NCBI GenBank assembly: GCA_910583775.1
Contig: CAJTYD010000007.1
Coordinates: 1 to 58,983, forward strand
Direction of reading: 5' to 3'
DNA length: 58,983 nt
Origin: an uncultured Muribaculaceae bacterium
Lineage (GTDB): Bacteria > Bacteroidota > Bacteroidia > Bacteroidales > Muribaculaceae
In this document: positions 52,687 through 58,983 of the stretch, one piece after another
How positions within the stretch are numbered: position 1 is the stretch's first letter
Layout: every line of letters starts with the position of its first letter
Notes under the pieces: generated by a model
What the model was told of the DNA's origin: nothing
Seen by the model: only the letters and a program-made list of their open reading frames with translations
Database searches by the model: none
Translations under genes and position numbers: made by a program

Positions 52687-52733
52687 TTTTCCAAAAAAAA
52701 TAACAAAAGCAAAATATCGCCTATTTTACGTAA

Positions 52734-52779
52734 GGGGGGCAGGTTTTTCCGATTTTCAGGGAACCTGTCCCCCTTTTTA
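52734..52779 (+). terminator. GH97 terminator
   Basis: A 12-bp stem (52734-52745 with 52762-52773, one G-T pair) is followed by five T. Confidence 0.9.
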
Positions 52780-52824
52780 TATGTTTAAAAGATGCACAAC
52801 GACTGACAGAGAGGGGAAGATTCG

Positions 52825-52850
52825 GTCATTATCAGTCATTATCAGTCATT
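52825..52850 (+). repeat. 10-bp tandem direct repeat ahead of a promoter
   Basis: GTCATTATCA is repeated 2.6 times with a period of 10 bp, ending 14 bp before the -33 box at 52865. One-turn spacing suggests a binding array for a regulator. Confidence 0.65.
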
Positions 52851-52864
52851 CTCGCTCTCTCTTA

Positions 52865-52895
52865 TTTGAAGTGTTAACAGAATTTATTAATTTTG
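52865..52895 (+). promoter_or_regulatory. Promoter of the acyltransferase-ATP-grasp pair
   Basis: TTTG (52865-52868) and TAATTTTG (52888-52895) are separated by exactly 19 nt. Leader about 110 nt. Confidence 0.85.
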
Positions 52896-53009
52896 TAAAT
52901 TGAAAGTATAAAAAATTCATTCCGGAGCCGCCAAAACGGGTCCCGAATTTTAAAGTGAAGATTTGAACCATCTTGTCCGGCAGCGGCAAAGTCTCTTCAT
53001 ACCAACGAT

Positions 53010-53951
53010 ATGCAATCCATTATAGACAAAATAGATCCCGAATTGGTTATCGCCGAGCTCACGCCCGATAAACTTCTACGTTCCACCAACAAGGGGGACA
53101 ACGAAATCTATATTCTTGACGCCCATACGTCGCCCAATACCATGCGGGAGATCGGCCGTCTCAGAGAGATAGCCTTCCGAGACGCGGGAGGCGGCACAGG
53201 CCTGGAATGCGACATCGACCAATTCGACACCATGGAGGTGCCCTGCCGCCAGATGATCGTCTGGAACCCACAGGAAAAAGAAATAGTAGGCGGCTACCGG
53301 TTCATCTTAGGGGAGGAGATAAGATTCAACGACGGCATTCCGCAGATCGCCACCTCCCACATGTTCCGTTTCTCCGACCGGTTCCTCAAGGAATTCCTAC
53401 CCTCCACAATCGAACTCGGACGCTCTTTCGTGGCGCTCGAATACCAGTCGACCAAAGCCGGCACAAAGGCAATCTACGCACTTGACAATCTCTGGGACGG
53501 ACTCGGAGCCCTCACGGTAGTATATCCGCAGATAAAATATCTTTTCGGCAAGGTGACGATGTATCCAGACTACGACCGCGAATGCCGCGACATGATCCTT
53601 GCTTTCATGCACAAGCATTTCCCCGACCCCGACAGATTAGTGGTTCCCATAGAGCCGCTTGCCACCCGGGCGACTTCCGAAGAGATCATGCGTCGTTTCA
53701 CCGGCCCCGACTATAAGGAAGACTTCAAGATACTGAATCATTTCATACGTGAACGCGGAAACAAGATTCCGCCACTCGTAAACTCATATATGGCTCTCTC
53801 CCCAACAATGAGAATGTTCGGCACAGCGATTAACCGCGAATTCGGAGATGTGGAGGAGAGCGGCATTTTCTTCAAGATTTCGGATATATTCGAGGAGAAA
53901 AAGACCCGCCATATTGATTCCTACAGTGACACGGGGATCCAGATTCACTGA
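53010..53951 (+). CDS. GNAT-fold acyltransferase, ornithine/glycine-lipid type
   Basis: The 313-aa protein has an Acetyltransf_5-like domain: MREIGRLREIAFRDAGGGTGLECDIDQFDTM, QMIVWNPQEKEIVGGYRFILGE, and TIELGRSFVALEYQ. This family includes hemolysin-like OlsB and the glycine-lipid N-acyltransferase GlsB of Bacteroides, which acylate an amino acid with a 3-hydroxy fatty acid. A lipid role is an inference; the usual O-acyltransferase partner (GlsA) is not adjacent. It is followed 23 bp later by an ATP-grasp gene, which suggests joint function. Confidence 0.82.
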   Translation: MQSIIDKIDPELVIAELTPDKLLRSTNKGDNEIYILDAHTSPNTMREIGRLREIAFRDAGGGTGLECDIDQFDTMEVPCRQMIVWNPQEKEIVGGYRFILGEEIRFNDGIPQIATSHMFRFSDRFLKEFLPSTIELGRSFVALEYQSTKAGTKAIYALDNLWDGLGALTVVYPQIKYLFGKVTMYPDYDRECRDMILAFMHKHFPDPDRLVVPIEPLATRATSEEIMRRFTGPDYKEDFKILNHFIRERGNKIPPLVNSYMALSPTMRMFGTAINREFGDVEESGIFFKISDIFEEKKTRHIDSYSDTGIQIH

Positions 53952-53974
53952 CATTCATATAATTATCACATCTT

Positions 53975-54913
53975 ATGAAAACGACAATCCTGATGTTAGG
54001 CGGTTCGCGCCGCGTCTCAATGGCTGAGCTCCTGAAGCGCAGCGGCAGTCGCCTCGGCAGCGAGGTGACGGTTATGGCTTACGAACTCGACGAAAAGGTG
54101 CCCATAGCGCTCGAGGGGAAGGTGATCAGGGGCCTCCGCTGGGACGACCCGGACGTGGTCGACGACATCGCGAGAGTTGTCAGGGAGAACGATGTGGATG
54201 TGATCCTTCCATTCGTGAACGGAGCCATCGAGATAGCCTCCCTCTGCAAAGAGAGGATTCCGGACGTTTTCGTCCCCGTCTCGGATTTCGCCACAACCTC
54301 GCGGATGTTCGACAAGATCGAGGCCGCCAGGCTCTACAAAGAGGCCGGATTCCCCATCCCGCGCACATACTCGGTGATCGACAACGAGATGCCTGCCATC
54401 GCAAAGCCCCGAAAGGGGGGATCATCCAGAGGTATACGCATCTTCAACGAAGTTGACGACCTGATGCATCTCGAAAACCTCGACGACTACCTGATTCAGG
54501 AATATATCGAACACAACAAGGAATATACCGTCGACTGCTATGTGAGCGCCAAAGGGGAGATAATGGTGACATGCCCGCGCGAGCGCCTCGAGGTTATGGG
54601 AGGAGAAGTGACGCGCACGGTCACCTGCCGCAATCCGCAGCTCATCGAGATGAGTCGCAAGGTGCTCGAACATTTCAAGCTCACAGGGCCTGTGACGATG
54701 CAGTTTCTACACGACCTTGACCGCGACCGCTATCTGCTGATGGAAGTCAACCCCCGCCTTGGCGGCGGAGTGATCTGCTCTATCTACGCCGGCGCCCCCA
54801 TTCCCGACTATATCCTCTCCGAAACCATGGGCATAAGCATGAAAAAATGCGACGACTGGGCCGACGGCGTCCTGATGGCCCGCTACCAGAAAGAAGCCAT
54901 CTTCTTCTCCTGA
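53975..54913 (+). CDS. ATP-grasp ligase, CarB-like
   Basis: The 312-aa protein has an N-terminal Rossmann part (MKTTILMLGGSRRVSMAELLKRSG) and an ATP-grasp domain: AIAKPRKGGSSRGI, QEYIEHNKEYTVDCYV, and the metal/ATP motif LLMEVNPRLGGGV. Such enzymes activate a carboxylate as acyl-phosphate and join it to an amine or thiol. Substrate unknown; the closest arrangement is the carbamoyl-phosphate synthase large-subunit-like group. Confidence 0.88.
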   Translation: MKTTILMLGGSRRVSMAELLKRSGSRLGSEVTVMAYELDEKVPIALEGKVIRGLRWDDPDVVDDIARVVRENDVDVILPFVNGAIEIASLCKERIPDVFVPVSDFATTSRMFDKIEAARLYKEAGFPIPRTYSVIDNEMPAIAKPRKGGSSRGIRIFNEVDDLMHLENLDDYLIQEYIEHNKEYTVDCYVSAKGEIMVTCPRERLEVMGGEVTRTVTCRNPQLIEMSRKVLEHFKLTGPVTMQFLHDLDRDRYLLMEVNPRLGGGVICSIYAGAPIPDYILSETMGISMKKCDDWADGVLMARYQKEAIFFS

Positions 54914-54952
54914 ACCTCTTCCTTTTTTCAACATCTCCTGTTTTAATTTTGC

Positions 54953-55057
54953 TACATCCCAGAGGGATGTCCCTACATTGGCTGGCAAAATTGGTCGGCA
55001 AAAACGCTACATAATAATGAAATCCCGATTCGATTTCCGAACCGGGATTTCATTTTA
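54953..55057 (+). terminator. Hairpin pair after the ATP-grasp gene
   Basis: A 7-bp hairpin ACATCCC/GGGATGT (54953-54969) is followed by a 12-bp stem AATGAAATCCCG/CGGGATTTCATT (55016-55027 with 55043-55054) and TTTAT. The second is a probable terminator. The rest of the gap to ychF is the element at 55070-55259 and a half-copy of the interspersed repeat. Confidence 0.75.
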
Positions 55058-55069
55058 TATCACCTGAGT

Positions 55070-55259
55070 CTAAGAAACTGTTTAAATTTCTTTCGAAAAA
55101 TTTATTATAGTATTTCTTTCAAGGCTTTTAAGAATCTTTTTGGCTGTTTCCGCCAAGTTTCGGCAGTCGAAACCGAAAGGTTTCTCCTTTCTCAACTTGC
55201 GAAACCAGCTCAAAAATCTTCTCAAAATCCTTTGAAAATAAAATTAAACAGTTTCTAAG
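55070..55259 (+). mobile_element. MITE-like element, family A, complete copy with core
   Basis: Ends CTAAGAAACTGTTTAAATTT and the inverted right end (55240-55259) form imperfect terminal inverted repeats. The centre 55152-55200 is the 49-bp core shared with 38897-38945. In the core, CAAGTT/AACTTG brackets a TTCG/CGAA hairpin (loop GCAGT) and a GAAAGG/CCTTTC hairpin (loop TTTCT), a three-way-junction fold. Confidence 0.82.
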
Positions 55260-55261
55260 CT

Positions 55262-55292
55262 ATTATCTAAACCTTAAACCCAAACCTTAAAC
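55262..55292. repeat. Half-copy of the GGGTTTATGG repeat
   Basis: ATCTAAACCTTAAACCCAAACC corresponds to the right half of the repeats at 11594, 14075 and 19103, at the 3' end of ychF. Confidence 0.55.
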
Positions 55293-56395
55293 TACACATT
55301 GAAGCGGAAGTGCATGATGTCGCCGTCCTGGACAACGTATTCCTTGCCTTCGACGCCCATTTTGCCGGCTTCCTTGACGGCGGCTTCCGAGCCTAACGAC
55401 ACGAAATCGTCATATTTGATCACCTCGGCACGGATGAAGCCCTTTTCAAAATCGGTGTGGATGATTCCGGCGGCCTGCGGAGCCTTGGTGCCGCGCAGGA
55501 AGGTCCAGGCCCTTACCTCATCGGGGCCGGCGGTGAAATAGGTCTGCAGATCAAGAAGCGAATAGGCGGCACGTATCAGACGGTTGACGCCCGATTCCGA
55601 CAGCCCTATCTCCTGAAGGAATTCCTGACGCTCCTCCCAGGTGTCGAGTTCGGCGATCTCGCTCTCTGTCTTGGCGGCCACTATCATCAGGTCGGAATCC
55701 TCCCCCTCGATGGCCTTTCTCACGCGCTCCACATACTCATTGCCGTTTACGGCCGAATCGTCGTCGACGTTGCAGACATAGAGCACGGGCTTGTTGGTGA
55801 GAAGGAAGAGCTCGCGCGCGAAACGCTCCTCGTCCTTGCCCTCGATCTTTACAGATCGGGCCGGCTTACCCTGCTCCAGAGCCTCCTTATATGCCTTGAG
55901 CACCTCGAGCTGCATCTTAGCGGTTTTGTCGCCGCCGGCCTTTGCGGCCTTCTCGGTCTTTGCCAGACGGCTTTCGACGGTCTCGAGATCCTTGAGCTGG
56001 AGCTCGTAATTGATCACCTCCATATCGCGCACTGGATCCACAGTGGTGTCGACATGGGTTATGTTGTCGTCATCGAAACAGCGGAGCACATGCAGGATGG
56101 CATCCGTCTCCCGGATATTGGCCAGGAATTTGTTGCCCAGGCCCTCTCCTTTCGAGGCTCCCTTCACAAGGCCGGCTATATCGACGATCTCTACCGTGGC
56201 TGGAACAGTGGAGCGAGGATTACACATCTCGACAAGTTTGGTGAGACGGTCGTCGGGAACGGAGATGACGCCGACGTTGGGCTCTATGGTGCAAAACGGG
56301 AAATTGGCGCTCTGCGCCTTCGCGTTACTCAGACAATTGAAAAGCGTGGACTTTCCGACATTCGGCAATCCCACGATTCCGCATTTTAATGCCAT
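55292..56395 (-). CDS. ychF: Redox-regulated ATPase YchF
   Basis: The 367-aa OBG-family P-loop ATPase has G1 GLPNVGKST at 8-16, the G3 motif DIAGLVKGASKGEGLG, the ATP-specific NVDD in place of NKxD, and a C-terminal TGS domain. It associates with ribosomes. The start at MALKCGIVGLPNVGK is standard. Length is typical (about 363-367 aa). Confidence 0.97.
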   Translation of the reverse strand: MALKCGIVGLPNVGKSTLFNCLSNAKAQSANFPFCTIEPNVGVISVPDDRLTKLVEMCNPRSTVPATVEIVDIAGLVKGASKGEGLGNKFLANIRETDAILHVLRCFDDDNITHVDTTVDPVRDMEVINYELQLKDLETVESRLAKTEKAAKAGGDKTAKMQLEVLKAYKEALEQGKPARSVKIEGKDEERFARELFLLTNKPVLYVCNVDDDSAVNGNEYVERVRKAIEGEDSDLMIVAAKTESEIAELDTWEERQEFLQEIGLSESGVNRLIRAAYSLLDLQTYFTAGPDEVRAWTFLRGTKAPQAAGIIHTDFEKGFIRAEVIKYDDFVSLGSEAAVKEAGKMGVEGKEYVVQDGDIMHFRFNV

Positions 56396-56573
56396 ATCTT
56401 ATATTCTTAGTTTTCTGATTCTTTCTGCGAAATTACAAATAAATTCCCTCATACACAAAATTAGAGACGCCCATAAAGCCTAAAGGAGGCGAAACGCCCT
56501 GCGGCGCCCCTCCTCCTTTTCTTATTTCAATAAAACTACTTCCTTTTTTATCAAGGCTTTTTACAGGCCTTCC

Positions 56574-57044
56574 TTACCACGGCGCATTCGATGTGCGGTC
56601 GTAGACATAGGTCTGAACCGAGCCGTTGCCCGTGCGCCACTGCATCCACAAGGTGTTGCCGTTATGGGTGAACCAATAGTTCATCGTAACAGGATTTGAA
56701 TACTGATACTGGATGTTGATCTGATAGTCGGAGGTCCCGGTGTTGGAATCCTGGCTGTAATAGACCGTCTGCTCGGTCATCTCGCGGCCGTTCGACAGAT
56801 AGAAATACAGTCCACGGCCACGGCCGTCGAAATACAGATAATTGGCGTCATCGTCATCCACAGGCACGCTGTTATATTGCACAAGCGCCCAGTAGCCTCC
56901 GAGCCGGGTGTCGTTGAACGTGTCCCAGCCGTCGGGAGGACCGCCCCACCAATAATCGTCGCCGTCACACGACGTGAACGAAAATGCCGTCATGAGCAAC
57001 AAAGCGAGGACACCGGGTCCTTTAAGAAATCTGTGTGTTTTCAT
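56574..57044 (-). CDS. Lipoprotein, hypothetical
   Basis: The 156-aa protein has a lipoprotein signal (MKTHRFLKGPGVLALLLMTAFSFTSC, Cys in FTSC), an acidic GDDYWWGG stretch right after it, and a Trp/Tyr-rich beta domain (GYWALVQYNSVPV, DANYLYFDGRGRGLYFYLSNG, MNYWFTHNGNTLWMQWRTGNG). I do not recognise a named family; the repeated YLYF and WMQW strands suggest a lipocalin-like or small beta-barrel fold. Start chosen at 57044; an ATG at 57050 is equally possible. Confidence 0.8.
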   Translation of the reverse strand: MKTHRFLKGPGVLALLLMTAFSFTSCDGDDYWWGGPPDGWDTFNDTRLGGYWALVQYNSVPVDDDDANYLYFDGRGRGLYFYLSNGREMTEQTVYYSQDSNTGTSDYQINIQYQYSNPVTMNYWFTHNGNTLWMQWRTGNGSVQTYVYDRTSNAPW

Positions 57045-57189
57045 AAGCATCAAATTTAGTGGAATCGTCCTTAGCCGCGCCGAATCGCCGGTAGCCGCGT
57101 GGAATCGTCCAGACCTTTCATTCTTACTTAAGAACAAACAACCTCCCCTCCGGTTCACCCTCTAATCTTGAATGTCGTTGATAATCCAA

Positions 57190-57222
57190 AATGTTAAAAT
57201 CGGTTTAAATTCAAACACTCTA
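57190..57222 (-). repeat. Solo end of the family B element
   Basis: AGAGTGTTTGAATTTAAACC plus GATTTTAAC on the minus strand matches the left end of the element at 38806. It overlaps the cdd stop region; no partner end was found nearby. Confidence 0.6.
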
Positions 57223-57717
57223 AAATTCCGTGAAGCAGAAAGGGAGCAGCGAGGCGACGCTCGGGAAGATAAAGACGCCGTCGAGACCATACAGAATCAC
57301 CTCTATCGGGCCGTAGGCCGATTCATATTCGAGCAGAGCCTGGCGGCAGGCTCCGCAGGGGCTGATCGGCTTGCGCTGGAAACATTCCGAGGCGGCCTTC
57401 TCCTCTTCTCCGTGAAGCTTCGTCCAGGCGGCTATGGCTATTTTTCTCATCGGCATCCCCGGATATCTGGCCGAGGCATAGTAAGCGGCAGTGCGCTCGG
57501 CGCATGTGCCCGACGGATAAGCCACATTTTCCTGATTCGATCCTCCGACAATCTCGCCGTTCTCCATGCGGATCGCCGCCCCGACATGAAATTTCGAATA
57601 TGGCGCGTAGGAACCAAGCGCCATCCGCTTCGCCGTCTCCACAAGCTCGCGGTCTTCGGAATCAAGCTCCAGAAACGCGCATTCCTTTATCTTTATCTCT
57701 ATAATTTTCTCTTTCAT
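57220..57717 (-). CDS. cdd: Cytidine deaminase
   Basis: The 165-aa zinc enzyme deaminates cytidine and deoxycytidine for pyrimidine salvage. Zinc ligands Cys72, Cys121 and Cys124 with proton donor Glu74 are seen in TCAERTAAYY and SPCGACRQAL. Substrate-binding FHVGAAIRMENGEIVGGSNQEN is intact. Length is slightly above the usual 130-150 because of an N-terminal extension. Confidence 0.95.
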   Translation of the reverse strand: MKEKIIEIKIKECAFLELDSEDRELVETAKRMALGSYAPYSKFHVGAAIRMENGEIVGGSNQENVAYPSGTCAERTAAYYASARYPGMPMRKIAIAAWTKLHGEEEKAASECFQRKPISPCGACRQALLEYESAYGPIEVILYGLDGVFIFPSVASLLPFCFTEF

Positions 57718-57831
57718 GATCTTTATTTAATTTATTCCTTCGGAATAATTCACTATTATTCGCTAAATTAATAAATTTACCTGAAAAATATATATTTTTG
57801 CACTCCGAATCATTCACCTACCTGAAATTGC

Positions 57832-58722
57832 ATGAATCTGCTTAAAGTCACATTGATTTCCTCGGTTATCCTGTCGGTTGCAACAGGGGGATCTGCCAAA
57901 GAGGATCCCTATCAGAAATATATCGACACATATTCGGCCATGGCCATCGAGCAGCAGAACGCCCACGGCATCCCGGCCTCCATCACTCTGGCGCAGGGAC
58001 TTCTCGAAAGTGCCGCAGGCCGCTCGACGCTCGCCACAAAAGGAAACAACCATTTCGGCATCAAATGCCATTCCGAATGGGAGGGCGACACGCTTCTGCG
58101 CAACGATGACGCGGCAAACGAATGCTTCCGCGTCTATGCCACGGCCGCCGAAAGCTTCGACGATCACTCGCGGTTCCTGCTGCGCAAAAGATATTCACGT
58201 CTCTTCGACCTCGACCCCTCCGACTACGCGGCCTGGGCAAAAGGCCTGCGCTCCTGCGGCTACGCCACCGACCCCAACTACGCCACCCGCCTCATAACCA
58301 TCATCGAGCGCTACTCCCTCTATCTCTATGACTCCGAAGCCGGACGACGCGCCGAAGAAGGCGCCGGCTTCATCCACAGCATGCTCCTCGCCACCCATCC
58401 TGTGCGCCGTTCGCGCGGCCTGCACTGCGTTATCGCCGCTCCCGGCGACACCTACGCCTCGATCGCCAAAGAATTAGGCATCGACAAGAAGAAGCTGATG
58501 AAATATAACGATGCCGAGAAAGACGGAGAAATAAAGCCCTGGGAAGAGGTCTATCTCGAGGAGAAACGCACCGAGGCCCCGGAGGGAATCTCGCGCGCCG
58601 TGATCGGCGACGGCGAGTCGGTCCACTCGATAGCGCAACGCTACGGCATGAAGCTCGCCGCCGTGATGGCCCTCAATCCGAAGGCCAAAGACCGCCCCGG
58701 CACCACGCTGCGCCTCCGCTGA
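57832..58722 (+). CDS. Exported N-acetylglucosaminidase with two LysM domains
   Basis: The 296-aa protein has a signal peptide (1-22). A glucosaminidase domain (about 30-170) contains catalytic Glu59 in AQGLLESAAGRSTLATKGNNHFGIKCH. Two C-terminal LysM repeats (about 205-245 and 250-295: VIAAPGDTYASIAKELGI, AVIGDGESVHSIAQRYGM) bind peptidoglycan. It is a cell-wall hydrolase for division or remodelling. It diverges from cdd; the promoter region is the short AT-rich gap. Confidence 0.93.
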   Translation: MNLLKVTLISSVILSVATGGSAKEDPYQKYIDTYSAMAIEQQNAHGIPASITLAQGLLESAAGRSTLATKGNNHFGIKCHSEWEGDTLLRNDDAANECFRVYATAAESFDDHSRFLLRKRYSRLFDLDPSDYAAWAKGLRSCGYATDPNYATRLITIIERYSLYLYDSEAGRRAEEGAGFIHSMLLATHPVRRSRGLHCVIAAPGDTYASIAKELGIDKKKLMKYNDAEKDGEIKPWEEVYLEEKRTEAPEGISRAVIGDGESVHSIAQRYGMKLAAVMALNPKAKDRPGTTLRLR

Positions 58723-58800
58723 TCAGCCATGAAACCGGATCTTCCCCAAGGGCCGATTTCACGCAAAATTCGTTATGAAAAGCTAATAAAGCATTTAACC

Positions 58801-58832
58801 TTTGGAAAGTAACGAAAAAAACACTAATTTTG
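58801..58832 (+). promoter_or_regulatory. tRNA promoter
   Basis: TTTG (58801-58804) and TAATTTTG (58825-58832) are spaced by 20 nt. It lies 73 bp before the tRNA start. Confidence 0.75.
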
Positions 58833-58905
58833 CAGTTGCAAAAGCAGCGAGAGCCTCGGATGCGTTCCGCGAAGGGACGGGGAAGCAGGCGCTCGCCGTA
58901 TCTAT

Positions 58906-58946
58906 GCCTCTGTAGTTCAACGGATAGAATAGAAGTTTCCTAATCT
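58906..58946 (+). tRNA. tRNA-Arg(CCT), 5' half only
   Basis: GCCTCTG acceptor 5' strand, D-arm GTTC...GAAT with GG in the loop, and the anticodon arm with CCT at 58939-58941 are clear. The next 37 nt (to the window end, long enough for a full tRNA) lack the T-arm (GGTTCGA) and the acceptor partner CAGAGGC. Instead CGCTA...TAGCG followed by TTTTT forms a small hairpin. The gene is disrupted or joined to foreign sequence at about 58946. Confidence 0.7.
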
Positions 58947-58983
58947 CCAACGCTATCCAAGAGCCTAAAAATAGCGATTTTTA

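Overview
The window looks like a chromosomal segment of a gut Bacteroidales, most likely Muribaculaceae. This is inferred from gene content (BlaI/M56, GLPGLI and carboxypeptidase-regulatory TonB receptors, GH97, Nudix-type sugar regulator, VorB-type oxidoreductase) and from promoters of the Bacteroides type (TTTG, 19-20 nt, then TAnnTTTG). Most genes are GC-rich. One AT-rich island at about 33.6-37.9 kb stands out. No rRNA, CRISPR array, transposase, integrase or reverse transcriptase is visible.

Layout. 0.1-3.3 kb: Sel1-like protein, WG-repeat protein, HAD phosphatase and aroB (+). 3.5-7.5 kb: xylose block on the minus strand (Nudix regulator, xylB, xylA), with a 244-bp inverted-repeat element between xylB and xylA. 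8.3-15.2 kb: AsmA-like protein, topA and folD (-), separated by copies of an interspersed repeat. 15.3-17.6 kb: inositol-phosphate-type phosphatase, a small hypothetical, then a strong candidate for an independent small RNA. 17.6-24.4 kb: flippase, ruvB, a four-subunit 2-oxoacid:ferredoxin oxidoreductase operon and a sirtuin (-). 24.9-27.3 kb: NhaD antiporter, a half-length glycosyltransferase and a small hypothetical (+).

27.4-32.7 kb is a compact regulated locus: BlaI repressor with two visible palindromic operators, M56 sensor protease, GLPGLI protein and an outer-membrane TonB-type receptor. The receptor is interrupted by one in-frame amber codon 58 codons before its natural end. The AT-rich island has a highly structured leader, a chimeric surface protein with an internal lipoprotein signal, and a four-helix-bundle/zinc-ribbon protein. 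It is flanked by 32-bp direct repeats that contain leftward promoters.

38-52.7 kb is mostly housekeeping: tpx, nadB, S41 protease, mfd, tex, pgeF, DUF805, proC and a GH97 glucosidase. 53-58.7 kb: GNAT acyltransferase-like protein with an ATP-grasp partner, ychF, a lipoprotein, cytidine deaminase and a LysM glucosaminidase. The window ends inside a tRNA-Arg(CCT) gene whose 3' half is not tRNA-like, so it may be an integration junction or an assembly edge.

The most unusual material is non-coding: several families of short palindromic or MITE-like elements (one pair sharing a 49-bp core with a three-way-junction fold), a 150-bp multi-hairpin element at 8.0-8.2 kb, the candidate RNA at 17.3-17.6 kb and the nested leader structure at 33.9-34.0 kb.
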